Part shown: positions 22,626 through 33,704 of the stretch, in pieces
How positions within the stretch are numbered: the first letter of the stretch is position 1
How the letters are laid out: every line of letters starts with the position of its first letter
Assembly: GCF_921293095.1 (NCBI RefSeq)
Contig: NC_060246.1
Coordinates: 113,936,941 to 114,000,940 of the forward strand
Reading direction: 5' to 3'
Source: Ischnura elegans
Taxonomy: Eukaryota; Arthropoda; Insecta; Odonata; Coenagrionidae
DNA length: 64,000 nucleotides
The notes under the pieces: model-generated
What the model was told of the DNA's origin: nothing
The model's input: only the letters and a program-made list of their open reading frames with translations
Database searches by the model: none
Program-made: the position numbers and the translations under genes

Positions 22626-22995
22626 CCGAAGCTTGGAGAATTTATTTATTTATTTCTATAACACCAAAAACAGCACTTAGGCCTTTACATTGGGTTTATA
22701 AACAAAATAAATTATGTAAATATAAGTAATAAACATGTATAAAAATAATTTCATAAATAACAACCATTTTCGACATATACAATACATACAAAAGGTTGGT
22801 GTCAAAAAGATAGTCTTTTCAATTGGTTATTAAAATTGGTGCGGGAGGCGAAGAGGTCAAGAGAAGAATAAGTATTTGAGATTGAATTGAAAATAGAAGG
22901 TAAGCGGTAAAAGAGGGATCTATGTGACATTGCCAGACGGAAATCGGGCTGGTGAAGAGCTTCAGTATTGCGGAATGCCGAGTGAAAATAATGTT
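22626..22995 (-). pseudogene. Old LINE, 3' portion (C-terminal RT end, 3' UTR and AAAT tail)
   Basis: The minus strand reads FRNTEALHQPDFRLAMSHRS then LFYRLPSIFN, like the last part of Jockey-superfamily RT proteins. A 3' UTR follows, ending in GGCCTAAGTGCTG and an (AAATA)n tail at 22626-22645. The 5' continuation lies at 27010-27645, on the other side of a younger LINE. Confidence 0.7.
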
Positions 22996-23168
22996 AGGAG
23001 ATAAAGAATAAAGAATAAAGAAATATTTATTGTTCTTGGACCTTTATGGTCCACTAAGAACATACAAGGGCTTACATTCATATTAGAGCTCAGTGCACAG
23101 AAGAATAAGATACATGCAAAAAAAATAGAAAATAAATTGTAACAGAATATAATGGCATATTGGTACAA

Positions 23169-26030
23169 TTACATTTTTTCTTGTAATAGCATTTTAGTGA
23201 ACATTAGATTTTTAAAAGACATCAGTGATTTTGCGGTTTTGATTGGTTCAGGAATACCATTCCATAGCCTTGACCCAACAACTGAAAATGAATTATCAAA
23301 TGCAGTGGTTCGATGTTGAGGAACAATTAAAAAATCAGCTGATAATCTAGTTACAACATTGCGATATTTCTCTTTACTCTGAAAAAATTGCATAATGTAT
23401 TCTGGCTGTTTGCAATTAAAAAGTTTGTATAAAAAAGAGGCAAGCATGTATTGCCTCCTTGTTTTTGCTTTAAGCCATTCTAATTTAGAGAAATAAGGGG
23501 ATATATGTTCATCTTTTTTAAGATCATAAATGAACCTAACACACATATTTAATTGCCGTTGAATCAGGGTGTTAATCTTTTCGGTTAGGTCATTATATAC
23601 AAGGCAACAGTAATCAATATGGGGGAATATTAACGAGGATACAAGTTGCTTGCGTGTATGAGAGGGCATAAGGTTTTTATGAATTTTTAGCTGAAACAAG
23701 ATCATGTTGATCTTATTGCTGATGGCTTTAACATGGTTTTGCCAAGACAAATTAGGCATCAATAAGACTCCAAGATTTTTAACGGAGTTTGCATATGATA
23801 TTTCGGCATCACCAACAAAAATCTTGGGCAGAACATCAAAGTCGACATGTTTGAGTAGTTTTGAGGTACCAAATAACATAGATTTTGTTTTCCTAGGGTT
23901 AAGCACAAAGTTATTGTCTGCAGCCCATGAAGTGATGGCCTGAACGTCCTGATTTACTTTGGAAATTGCATCATTCAGCTCATACAAATGACAGTGAAAA
24001 TAAATCTGTAGGTCGTCGGCATATAAGAGATATTTACAGTTTAGAATACACCTGGGCAGATCAAGGACATACAGGGAAAATAGGAGAGGACCAAGAACTG
24101 ACCCTTGGGGGACCCCGCAATGGACAGTAGTCCATTGCGATGTATTCCCATTCGCGTCCTTGACTGCCTGTTGACGATCTTTTAGATAGGAGTAAAACCA
24201 GTTAAGTGAGGAACAGGAAAAATTAAGGTTTTTCAACTTGTGGAGAAGTTTGGCGTGATTAACAAGACCAAAAGCATTGGTGAAATCAAATAGTACCAGA
24301 ATTGTAACCATCCGTTTATCAATTCCTTGACGTATATCATCCGTTAATTTGAGTAGCGCTGTTTGCGTAGAAAAGTTTTTCCGAAATCCAGATTGATATG
24401 GATCATGCAAGTTGCATTGGTCCAGATAATTCGTTACCTGCTGAAAAACAATTCTTTCTAAGCATTTAGAAAGAGAGCACAGAATAGAGATTGGCCGATA
24501 ATCACTGGGAGAAGTTGGTTTTTTTACTTTTTGTATTGGTGTGATTAGTGAATATTTCCATACATTCGGAAATTCAGATGACGATAAGGAAAAATTATAG
24601 ATATCAAGTATTACAGGTAGAAGTACAGTTGACGCGGCCTTTATAAATTTAACTGAGATTCCGTCGACCCCAGTTGAGTTCGATTTAGAGAGAGATAACG
24701 TTTTACGTAGGTTGTGTGGGGTTACGTGTTGGAAGAAGAAATTTCTGTCGTTATAGGGTACAAGTGGATCAAGGTTAGAGAGACTGAATATGTCAGCAAT
24801 GTTATTTGCCTCGAAGGTAAAGGCGGGAGTGAAGTGCTTGTTTAGATCATCGATAGATAATTCATGTAAGGGCTGCTTGTTTCGTCGCTGCACGAGTCCA
24901 AGACTTCTAAGTTCCCTCCAGACCTTGTTTGGTTCTGTCAAATTGGAGAAGGTGGTTGCATAATATTTTTTCTTGGCTTCCGTGACGAGATGCTTTACCT
25001 GATTACGCAAGACGATAAACTCAGTGTAAGCAGTCTGGCTTTTTGTTCGTGTGAAAATTCTACGTGAAATATCACGTTCCTTCATTTTTTGCTTAATGTC
25101 ACTAGTCAGCCAGGGGGCTGAAGGCCGTCTAGGTGCGCATGTTCGCAGGGGGGCATGACAATTTATGCACTCTAAGAATTTCTGATTAAAGAGTTCTAAT
25201 TTTGAATCAATGGACAAGGAGCTAAATATGTTGTTCCAGTCAAAGGTGAGCAGATCGTCCTGAAACTTTGCTGTATCGAAATTTTTAAGATCACGATAGA
25301 GAATTTTAGGTATAGGAAGACGAGGGGAATTGAATGAATAAGAGAGTAAAATTTTGTCATGTGCGGAGAGGAAAGGCACAGGGAATTGTGAGAATGAAGA
25401 GAGTTTTTCAGGGGAATCAACTATACAGAGATCAAGGAGAGTATGACTATGTTCTGTATGATGCGTGGGCTGCGTTGAGGCCAGATGAAGATTATAATTA
25501 AAAATGAAATTCCTGATGAAGGAAGAATGACAGCTGTCCCGTAGCAAATCGGCGTTAAAGTCACCTAAAATTACAATGTTTTTATAGTTTGGACTAAAAG
25601 TTGTATATGCTTCTTCTATATCAGTCAAGGACCCAACATTTGGAGGTCTGTAAACAACAAATAGAAGAAGTTTAGAGAGGTTTATACCATGCACTTCAAT
25701 AACTATGAACTCGGGTCGGCATTCATAGGTCGCGGAAGAGGTCGCCAGCACCGACGAACTCAGTCGATGATGAATGAAGGCACCAACCCCGCCACCGCCT
25801 TTCCCGATCCGATCATGTCTCAGCAAGTAATGTTCACTAAGATCAACCATGCTATCAGGAATATTTGGTTTTAACCATGTTTCGGTTAAACAGATTATAT
25901 CACTTACACAGGAAGAAAAATGAACCCGAAATTCGTCGATATGACACAGTAAAGATTGACAATTGACGAGGGAAATGTTGATTTCATTAGCAATTGGTAG
26001 GCCTGCGGGAAGAGAACAGGCCCCCGTATG
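23169..26030 (-). CDS. LINE ORF2: endonuclease and reverse transcriptase
   Basis: Continuous reading from just after the ORF1 stop gives an APE-type endonuclease (NCQSLLCHIDEF, CLTETWLKPN, VVYRPPN, ILGDFNADL). The reverse transcriptase follows, with DYRPISILCSLSKCLERIVF, SGFRKNFSTQTAL, FDFTNAF in motif A, CGVPQGSVLGPLLFSLY in motif B and the catalytic YADD in motif C, then a thumb/C-terminal region. The first in-frame ATG (25850) lies about 60 codons inside, after the N-terminal endonuclease motifs. Translation therefore cannot sensibly begin there: an ATG-independent start, readthrough or reinitiation is needed. About 953 codons in total with no internal stop. Confidence 0.9.
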   Translation of the reverse strand, partial: HTGACSLPAGLPIANEINISLVNCQSLLCHIDEFRVHFSSCVSDIICLTETWLKPNIPDSMVDLSEHYLLRHDRIGKGGGGVGAFIHHRLSSSVLATSSATYECRPEFIVIEVHGINLSKLLLFVVYRPPNVGSLTDIEEAYTTFSPNYKNIVILGDFNADLLRDSCHSSFIRNFIFNYNLHLASTQPTHHTEHSHTLLDLCIVDSPEKLSSFSQFPVPFLSAHDKILLSYSFNSPRLPIPKILYRDLKNFDTAKFQDDLLTFDWNNIFSSLSIDSKLELFNQKFLECINCHAPLRTCAPRRPSAPWLTSDIKQKMKERDISRRIFTRTKSQTAYTEFIVLRNQVKHLVTEAKKKYYATTFSNLTEPNKVWRELRSLGLVQRRNKQPLHELSIDDLNKHFTPAFTFEANNIADIFSLSNLDPLVPYNDRNFFFQHVTPHNLRKTLSLSKSNSTGVDGISVKFIKAASTVLLPVILDIYNFSLSSSEFPNVWKYSLITPIQKVKKPTSPSDYRPISILCSLSKCLERIVFQQVTNYLDQCNLHDPYQSGFRKNFSTQTALLKLTDDIRQGIDKRMVTILVLFDFTNAFGLVNHAKLLHKLKNLNFSCSSLNWFYSYLKDRQQAVKDANGNTSQWTTVHCGVPQGSVLGPLLFSLYVLDLPRCILNCKYLLYADDLQIYFHCHLYELNDAISKVNQDVQAITSWAADNNFVLNPRKTKSMLFGTSKLLKHVDFDVLPKIFVGDAEISYANSVKNLGVLLMPNLSWQNHVKAISNKINMILFQLKIHKNLMPSHTRKQLVSSLIFPHIDYCCLVYNDLTEKINTLIQRQLNMCVRFIYDLKKDEHISPYFSKLEWLKAKTRRQYMLASFLYKLFNCKQPEYIMQFFQSKEKYRNVVTRLSADFLIVPQHRTTAFDNSFSVVGSRLWNGIPEPIKTAKSLMSFKNLMFTKMLLQEKM

Positions 26031-27008
26031 TTATTTTAAGCAGTCAAGGTCAGTTTCAACTAGGATAGAAAGGCGTTCACCACCATCATGGACCCGAGCA
26101 AACACACGGCCATTACGAATCCACACGTATTTGATTTTACCTTCTTTCTTAAGTCCCCTGGCCATTGCATATAGCTTTCGGTTTAAGGATGTCAAGGATT
26201 CATTAATGTAGACAGGAGGGTTGGTAGGGTTCTGGTCGGCGACGATGTCGTTGAGTTTCAGGTTCCGTTTTGTGCGTCTACCATTTAAAAATGCAGCAGC
26301 AGTGCTAGATCGTAGAAAACGGACAATAATAGGGGCAGGTCTAGGTGAAGGGTGAGAGGTTGCAGAACGGTTGGAACCACCCCTGTAGGCGTAATCGATT
26401 TCACTTGTATCCACTTTAATTCCCACAGCGATTCCAACTTGACAAATCAGGGCCCCAGCTACCTCCCCTTCGGAGTAAGGAATGCCGTGGATCTCAATTA
26501 CATTCCGGAGTTGCTCTTGCTCAACGCGATTAAGGCGAGCTTCCGTATCACTTAGTTGTTTCTTTAGGCTGATGTTTTCACTTAATAGGTGATTCAGGGA
26601 ATCAGTTATTTTCACAAGGGAGGCATTGAGGAGCTCGAGAGACTTTGCTTGACCCCCGAACGACTCCTCCCAGCGAGATATTGATTTGCGAATTTCACTT
26701 TGATCCGACCGGATATCAGCAAGATTAGCAGAAAAATCTTTCAAGATATCACTCACACGATCAGGAGACAAACTGGAACTTGCGGACTCGTTCTCAGGAG
26801 CTTTTCTGATTTGCTCTCCATCACTGCCACAGCCGATCTTAGCCCGACAAACGTCGCAATACCATGGTCTACGTTTGTCACTAAGCTCCTTAAATTCCAC
26901 TTCAGGTATTGAAAGGCACAGTGGATGGTAATGGGCCTTACACTCACAGCAAGAGAGCGACTTCTGCTCGCGCTTGATCGATTTAACACATGCACTGCAG
27001 TTAGGCAT
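26031..27008 (-). CDS. LINE ORF1: PHD finger, coiled coil and RRM-like nucleic-acid-binding protein
   Basis: I place the start at the ATG at 27008 (MPNCSACVKS); the longer upstream frame is the coding relic of the older LINE. Residues 4-55 form a C4-H-C3 PHD finger (C-x2-C, CCEC, H-x2-C, W-Y-C-x2-C). Residues about 95-175 are rich in heptad-like leucines. NVIEIHGIP begins an RRM-like region followed by a basic RRTKRNLKL. Such proteins coat LINE RNA in the RNP. It ends in TAA, and ORF2 continues in the same frame with no gap. Confidence 0.87.
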   Translation of the reverse strand: MPNCSACVKSIKREQKSLSCCECKAHYHPLCLSIPEVEFKELSDKRRPWYCDVCRAKIGCGSDGEQIRKAPENESASSSLSPDRVSDILKDFSANLADIRSDQSEIRKSISRWEESFGGQAKSLELLNASLVKITDSLNHLLSENISLKKQLSDTEARLNRVEQEQLRNVIEIHGIPYSEGEVAGALICQVGIAVGIKVDTSEIDYAYRGGSNRSATSHPSPRPAPIIVRFLRSSTAAAFLNGRRTKRNLKLNDIVADQNPTNPPVYINESLTSLNRKLYAMARGLKKEGKIKYVWIRNGRVFARVHDGGERLSILVETDLDCLK

Positions 27009-27009
27009 T

Positions 27010-27645
27010 GCGTAGCGCAGGAGAGAACCGGAGAGAACGATCCGAACCACACGAAGGCTGAGCTCGAACTGGAGTAGATCAATGCATCTGAAGGACCCAT
27101 TCATGATGCGGTAAAGAAAGGTGATGTCCCATATCAATCGGCGGTGGGTGGGGTGTAATAATCATAGTGAATGACGTATTTCGGCACGTGAAGAGAATCT
27201 GAGGTGAGGTATGCGATGTCGAACTATTGCTAACGTAAGAAGAAATTGAGAGGAAGTGTGGTGGGAGAAGGATTTGACCAAATGGGAGAGCAATATTCAA
27301 GGATGGGTTGCACACATCCAATAAAGACTGATTTTAAGGCACTCGGTTCGGATATCTCGCTCAAACGATATAGGGTCCCAACCACTTCCAAAGCCTTGTT
27401 AATAACAATGGTTTTTATATGCTTGTAGAAGGTTAATTTTTGGTCAAAAGTGACGCCTGAATCGGAGTGGGAAATGAAAGAGGGAATGGGTTGATTATTT
27501 AAAGTATAAGTGGAGGTGATAGTGCCATTCTTCAGCGAGAGGAAATCGCAGTGGATTTTCCAGGATTCAGACACAACTGCCATTATTGCACCATTTCTCT
27601 ACCGCTTGAAGAGCAGTTTTAAAAAAAATTAATGAATTAGAAATG
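27010..27645 (-). pseudogene. Old LINE, 5' portion (RT C-terminal region)
   Basis: The minus strand encodes DSGVTFDQKLTFYKHIKTI and LEYCSPIWSNP (27583-27230). After frameshifts comes RRLIWDITFLYRIMNGSFRC. Both are typical of the end of Jockey-superfamily RTs. The reading continues at 22995 beyond the inserted LINE. It is truncated at about 27645, where the inverted repeat flank begins. Confidence 0.8.
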
Positions 27646-27654
27646 AACGTATAT

Positions 27655-27795
27655 GGTACGGCTACAGCCAGCTGAGCGCACTCGTCTTGTTGGGCTCCTA
27701 GATGAGCGGTTTTGATTCGTAGGACAGTTATTGAGCGTTTGTGCAGTGGACGTATCGTACTACATTCAACGCGGACAAGTCAACTGTGAAAGACT
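27655..27795. repeat. Right arm of the inverted repeat flanking the nested LINE block
   Basis: GCCAGCTGAGCGCACTCGTC, TTGTGCAGTGGACGTATCG and CATTCAACGCGGACAA are reverse-complement counterparts of 22443-22600, with substitutions and small deletions. Confidence 0.8.
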
Positions 27796-29173
27796 GAGAG
27801 CGATATCCACTCAGAATACGTGATTGAATTATTAGCGGTAGAAATATACAAATGTTCGTTCATTAAAGCTTTGGGATCACCGCGTCTAATTATTCACCTC
27901 CGACGAAATTTTTGAGAAAGATCAACTGATTAAGATGCATTCTTGATAATCGATGCTTTTCCAATTTTTACGGCCTGTCCCTCGGGACGGATGATGTTAT
28001 AATAGGCCGGTAGTGACGCCGCGCTGCTGAAATTGAGCGAAATGGTCATGATCGAAGTTGAAAAATCGAGTTTGGATAGAAAATCGAAGATCGTGCCCAG
28101 ATATCGATTTCCTTGATCTTTGACTATTAAAACTTGGCTTAATCAAAGTCCATTTTTCCATCACCAGATGTAGGGGAGGATTTTTTAGTAACAGGTTGGA
28201 ATACGAAGTGAGTTAATACGGGTAGGTTCCTTCCAAATGTCGAGAATTAATTGAGTGATTGATAGCAAAAGACACTTGTGTTCTTGTCCACAAGGAAAGG
28301 GAAGGGTTTTTTCCACTTATAAAGGCCAGTGAAAGTTTTAGGAGGTGGAGTTGGGAAGAGTACAAAAATACATAAGCAACATTTCCCTTGGCACATATAC
28401 AATTTGAAATTTCCAACTGCTCCAATGTGTCAAGCCTGTATCGTTTCAGGCGCCATGAATCACCTCCTTAACCCCCACCACATTCCCTCACCGTTTGGAA
28501 GGAGCCTCTCCCATAACCTCTCCCCTCCCGCTCCTGCCTGACTACTATCAATCACATGACTACTGTGTGTTAGCATGAGGTTGTCTGCAGAGTTTATCAC
28601 CTGCATGAGAGAAGAATCTCGAAACCGGTCTTTATTAAATTTTATACGTGAAATCTCAGAGTGAAATTATGATTTTCATAATGAATCGAGAACACTGTTA
28701 CACCTAAAACCATTAGTATCATGATCGTATGTTCACTGGCAGGGTCCACACATATGGATGACTGCAAGCAAATTCAAGCAAGGGAAACAGGGGAGACCGC
28801 GTAAGTTTATGATATGACTACCTCTATAATTTATCTGAAATCAAGGTGTAAGTAGTCTACTTACACCTCGCGCTAAAATAAGTCACCACACAGGGTAAGA
28901 CCCTCTAGAGGTCAATCGGGCCCTTTAAAAAGCCTATGCTCCCAGTTGTAACTGCCTACTTTGTCTTTGACAGCACTTGGTTAATAACCTATGCCTCCTT
29001 ACATTGAGTCGAATAGAAAAATTCCAATTCATTTTCAATGTAATGCCACAATTTCTCCTTTCCTTGAAATTCTATACTTGGGCCCAGAAGCAATGTGACT
29101 TTGTCTTCCCAACGCTTGCAATGGTTAGGGTCGTAAAGCTATAACGCTCGCCATAAAGCTACACTGTTATGGG
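27796..29173. other. No gene recognised; short perfect palindrome at 28844-28868
   Basis: Bases 28844-28868 form a 25-bp palindrome with 12-nt arms (AGGTGTAAGTAG, a central T, then CTACTTACACCT). The rest shows no supported feature. Confidence 0.5.
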
Positions 29174-29315
29174 CAAGGCCGTATCCAGGATTTTGTTCTG
29201 GAGGGCACAAGGATACCTCGTAATACAAAACGAACGCAATGATAATGGGACCGTATTAAAAATCTTCTAAATTTTTAAGGGCTTGGGGGGAGGGCATGCC
29301 CCATCCATTCAAGCA
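29174..29315. mobile_element. MITE-like repeat (family 2), truncated copy
   Basis: CAAGGCCGTATCCAGGATTT followed by TTGTTCTGG, GATACCTCGTAATACAAAAC and AATGATAATGGGA matches 36977-37110. The right end (AGATCCGCCTATG in the other copy) is missing here. The ends resemble hAT-type MITEs with GGATCC/GGATCT borders. Confidence 0.7.
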
Positions 29316-30765
29316 ACTTTTGTTTGTTATGAAAGCGTCTATAATTTTCTCTGAATTTCAGAGATATATTTTATTGCCAATAACTAATTTCAATTGAAAA
29401 ATTACGGGCATTTACGATTTGGATGACAGTTTAAGTTACTAAGGAATGTAGTTTTTCGATCGGATTTTGGCTAGTTTTAATTTTTATGGTTTCCGCATTC
29501 TACAATCAAAATTTTCAGAGTGACTACGAAGGTTACCGCGGCGTCAAGGTTCCAATGTCTCTATTCTTCCGGTGCCATCGCGTGGCTTTGTAACGTCTGC
29601 CAGGGAGTGCTGGAAAAGTTGTCGGCGATATAATGGGCGCCAGTGTGGGTACATTAAGGGCTTCCGCCCACTCTCGGAAGGGACCTTATTTCTACAAAGA
29701 GATTCTCTCAGACTAGGTAGCGGCGGACAACTACTCGCTGACTCGTACACCTGTTCATCATTGAGAATCAGGAGAGGTTGGGAAACAGGACAGGGTGATG
29801 AAAGGAAAGCGAAAGATTGAGGAAAGAGAACGAACGAAACAATACTCGGGCTATCGCCGACTACGTAAACTGAAAACCTCAACCACGAAATCCTAACCGG
29901 CCTCGCCGGACGCTAAGAGGATTACCCGCACTCCGAGAAAAATCGCAGTACCGGACCAACTAACTACCCCTCGACTCTCGCCGACAATCTCCCCTGAGGG
30001 GATGGTGGGGGTTGCGACCTCCCCACTTCTCCTCCGACAGAGACCTCCGCGGCTGTCTACGGAAGTAACTAAAAAAAACAGTGGGTGCTCCCAAGCGCGA
30101 ATCAGAATAGGGTGGTTTCCTATTATTTTTTATTGCCAAAATCGAAAGATTATTACTCCTGGAGTACGCATTTCACGCTGTTAGATCTTCGAATGACGAT
30201 ATCTATTTTTCGCGATTAAACGAAAAGTGAAAAATTTCAAGCGCGCGAAAACGCGACGGCTAAGTAGGAATGATGGGAAAAAGTCTGTGTGACGTATTTC
30301 TGGTTCCCGCCGCCGCCCTGTGAGGTGACCTTGAGGCGAGGCTTGAGCGCTGATACGACGCAGGATGCTAGCAGAGTACCTTGCTAGCAGGTAGCGCTTG
30401 GCTTAAATATGGATTATTACTACCTTATCAAACGAAGGAAACTTTCCGACCTTAGACAATTTTAATAAGTGATTATTAAGAGATGCATCCCTGAGCTCTG
30501 TGACTCATGCATGCATTGGTAATCTCAGACGATGTAAAACTCCTATCTACTCGTATAGCATCTTGGTCCCTGTGACGTCACGTGGAGTGGAATCGCATGG
30601 GCGCCAATCTGGCCTTTTTCAATTGAGGTTAAAATTGACCATTGCCATTCGTTTAAACTGGTATTTCTATAACCAAATAATTTGTATATTATAAAAACCT
30701 TAATGGTGGGTAACGAATAGCAATCAATTCATTTCGTTTTCTTTGATGAAGGAAACTACCCTATC
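29316..30765. other. GC-rich block (about 29520-30110) without recognised gene
   Basis: A 600-bp island of higher GC contains a minus-strand frame of 112 codons (29882-29544) and a short plus-strand frame, neither with a domain I recognise. A second GC-rich patch lies at 30235-30410. These could be LINE 5' untranslated sequence or a host regulatory island. Confidence 0.35.
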
Positions 30766-32227
30766 TCCGACACAAACTTACTTCAGCGGCCAACTGCAAC
30801 TTCAGTTACCATAGAGGAACATACGCAATGCCATGGCAGATTCACTCCTTATGAAGATAAGACTTTACTCAAATTTGAGTAGTCTTTTCTTTTAAAAGTA
30901 CCTATTAATAATAAGTTTCGGTTGCTTACTTAATAGCTATTAACTATATATTACCTCTTTAATATGTTGTCAAGTGCTGCGTATCAAAGCCAGGTTATCA
31001 CGTAGCAGGCACGTTATTACACGATTAGCGGTAATTTTATCATAATCTGGAGCAAATACTTAACGCGGAATGAGAACAAGTGTTATTTTATTATCTCACA
31101 ATGGTTCATTCTCGCATGCGTTTGAGCTGTTTTCATCATTTCAGTACACAATTTTAAATGCGCTGTCGCGCATATGTCAGATTGTGCAAGCACATGCCAC
31201 TATTCACGATTTATACCGGTGAAAATGTTTCAGTAAGAATACGAGTTGATTATTAATAGTTTTTGGTAGAGGACGAAATATTTACATGCCTTAGTATTTC
31301 TATTATGCCAGCAGAAAAATAATCATGCTGGCCGTGTGACTGAACGACAGCAATAATGCATGGAAGAGCCTCAATGGATGAATAATGTTTATACCTTTTA
31401 ACGTACTAAAGCATGCCCCTGCAAGCCACTTGAACGTCTACTAATTAATCGTGGTGTGAGCTTTGTGACAATATTCATCGCCAATCCCCGAGATACGCGG
31501 AACAAAACTCTAAAATCATATTCCCGTATCTCGAAGGGATTGTTGACATCGCGTATCTGCCGTCGAAGAATGTGCAACCGTAGCCTCCGTCGACGTTGAT
31601 GCTCATGCAACAGTAGCGGAACTATGTAGAGAGCCTCCATTCTCCTTAATAAAGATGAATCGAAGGCTTGAACTTACGAAAGAAATATTAAGTGCATCTG
31701 CTAACATTCCATACCGCACAGTACTTTTTACACGGCACCTTGTTTAGCACAGTAACCATTGGTTCGACTCCAAATTATAATGAACATTAAGTTGTGAGTA
31801 TTTGACTTGTATATTCTAGTAGATGCACAAATATAAGATAATTGTCAAATCCTCAGCGCAAGGTTTAACTTCTCACCAACTTCAATCGCAATAAAGGCAA
31901 ATAGTACGCGGATATAAGTTTAACTTAACGCATTTTTTATTTATTTTTAATATATTTATTCATGGGAAGTGACAATATAAAATAGCCACCATCGTAATTA
32001 ATGAATAATATGCTATTAATAAACAATAATAGCGTAAATTCATAATAAACATTTTGAGCGCATTGCCACGACGAAGCTACCACGGGCCCTCTTGGCCGTG
32101 AATATTTTCACGGACGCGGCAGTCAAGTGGTCACTAAAAGGTTTCAGAATCGCTCCAGCGTCGTAGCCGTCAATGAATTGACGAAATCCGCTTGTGACGC
32201 CCATATGACATTTACAGAATCGAGCTG
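30766..32227 (-). mobile_element. Harbinger-like element, copy A (one end missing)
   Basis: It matches copy B (33895-35389) along about 1.46 kb at an estimated 85-90% identity. It ends on the right with the same terminal sequence (TACAGAATCGAGCTG at 32227). The left 190 bp present in copy B are absent, so one terminal repeat is missing. It contains the HARBI1-like remnant at 31640-31398. Confidence 0.8.
31398..31640 (-). pseudogene. HARBI1-like transposase N-terminal remnant (copy A)
   Basis: The 80-codon frame starts MEALYIVPLLLHEHQRRRRL and continues with NPFEIREYDFRVLFRVSRGL and a run ending HALVR before a stop. An acidic/arginine-rich start followed by N-P-F-E-x-x-x-x-x-F-R-x-x-F-R-x-S is characteristic of HARBI1-type nuclease N-termini. 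The catalytic DDE part is absent, so this is a non-autonomous element. Confidence 0.65.
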
Positions 32228-33197
32228 CAGGTCGAAGACTTGACGACCCTGGCAGCAGCGCCAGCGAAACTCCCGTCTTGAACCAAAAATCGACGCGGTA
32301 GCACCGGAAGAATGGAGGCATTGGAACATTTTCTGAGTTCCACAATTTAACGCAGCAAAAGTTTAATATTCGAGTGATAAGGTCCTTCTTTGTGATTGGC
32401 CAATCAAATTATTCGATTATCAGGAAAAGTCAGGGACTGCAAAAATAGGATATTACTAGCCCCCCGATAATTCTTCCGCCTTCACTAATGCTTTTCCCTA
32501 TCTGGTTGGTATATTATGAACTATGTACTGAGTTGTTCATTTCATATAACAGCCTTGAGGTCGGACAGCTCAATTCCCCCTTCGTACTTTCCCCTCTTGT
32601 TGGCTTCATTAACAACATTCTCATGCAGGAAACTAGTTCTAAATTTTCTCAATTAATGGCCATATAAATGTCATTGCAGAAATTTCTTGATGAATCGATA
32701 AAAATACTCACCACGTAAAAGTAGAAATAAAAGAAATGCGTCAAAAAATGTTTTTTTTCCGGAATAAATCGCTATAAAATTCGAAAAGGTAAAAAATAAG
32801 CTTTTTATAATTTGTGGAATAACGTGTGGGCATTGATTACGTTTAGATATTAATGATTACACGTGGCTCAGATGAGAATTACAGAAGACACAGTTGAAGA
32901 AATTTTTGAACTAACTCATTCCTATCAACACCGCGTCTGAGTAATTAGCTGTCATATGACCAAGGCATAAACCACCAGAGTACACACAGTGATCTTTGAG
33001 GATATCATCGAAGTTAATTAACCCATTTTCTCACGCTACAAACTTAGAATGAATATCCGAATAAAATTTAGTGCCTGGTGTCATAACCATATTTTGAAGT
33101 GGATAAAAAAAATTTCAAAGCATAAAAATTGAAAGGCTTATACATGGCTCTATAAAATTGCATTGTGATGGAAGCATACCGTGACTACATGTATTAT
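32228..33197. other. No gene recognised
   Basis: A minus-strand frame (32345-32040) overlaps the Harbinger-like terminal segment and shows no domain; the rest is AT-rich without structure. Confidence 0.4.
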
Positions 33198-33625
33198 TAC
33201 AAGGGTTGCCCAGAAAGTAATGCATCAGATTTTTTTTTCTTCGACACTTATTCTTAGCACATAATGAGAATTGCACACACAAAATAATGATGCTTCAACT
33301 ACGCATCTATTATTCCACGTAATCTCTGTCCCGTTCTATGGCCTTCCTCCAGCGCGAAACAAGTGCGTGTATGCCCTGTCGGTACCAATCCTTGTTCTAG
33401 TCCCTAACCACTGTAAATCTTGGAGCATCGCCGAACCACCAACTGATATCCTCGTCCTCTTGAGACCAGCGACTTACCATACTCCTATTGACAAGAGATA
33501 CACCATAGACTTTGCAAAAACGTATTTTAATGTTCCCTACAGTTTCTTTCTCTGCGGTGAGATTTTCAATGATGGCTCGCAGCTTGCAATGTACCTAATT
33601 CACTTGCAGAAGCCATTTTGAAACG
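33198..33625 (-). mobile_element. Internally deleted mariner element
   Basis: The right end (33200-33225) has GGGTTGCCCAGAAAGTAATG after a TA dinucleotide, a typical mariner terminus. The minus strand starts MASASELGTLQAAS (33616), then in a shifted frame IIENLTAEKETVGNIKIRFC with NRSMVSRWSQ (the helix-turn-helix region), then a GDAPR-like piece. It ends DWYRQGIHALVSRWRKAIER with DRDYVE and a stop at 33310, the mariner C-terminus. Only about 307 bp of an expected 1-kb gene remain: the DDD catalytic core is deleted and there is a frameshift. The 5' terminal repeat was not found. Confidence 0.85.
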
Positions 33626-33704
33626 GTCCTGCGGCTATGCTATCTGTCGTAGAAGATAGAAATTACCACGAGCACCCATGAAACTTCAGATAATGATACG
33701 CCAT

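Larger units (their letters stand above)
22996..27040 (-). mobile_element. Young two-ORF LINE (Jockey/CR1 superfamily) nested in an older LINE
   Basis: The element contains ORF1 (27008-26031) and ORF2 (26030-23169) with intact domains. It ends in a short tandem TTCTTTA tail (about 23000-23025). It lies within the old LINE, whose halves are at 22626-22995 and 27010-27645. Imperfectly matching flanks (GGAATGCCGAG near 22975 and GAAGGCTGAG near 27045) could be a decayed target duplication. The leader before ORF1 would be only a few tens of bases, so the 5' end may be slightly truncated. Confidence 0.85.

Noticed and set aside
23704..23943. Plus-strand frames within 23.2-27.1 kb (also 26352-26555, 26700-26912 and others)
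   Set aside because: Antisense or shifted shadows of LINE ORF2 and ORF1.
29544..29882. 112-codon minus-strand frame as a gene
   Set aside because: It has no domain, splice support or clear start; high local GC lowers stop frequency.
31765..31780. GGTTCGACTCC resembling a tRNA/SINE B box
   Set aside because: No A box or cloverleaf upstream; the second copy (34910) has GGTTCTACTCC, so it is a chance match within the Harbinger-like element.
33271..33621. Plus-strand open frame of 116 codons
   Set aside because: It is the antisense of the mariner remnant; the minus strand gives the mariner N- and C-terminal motifs.
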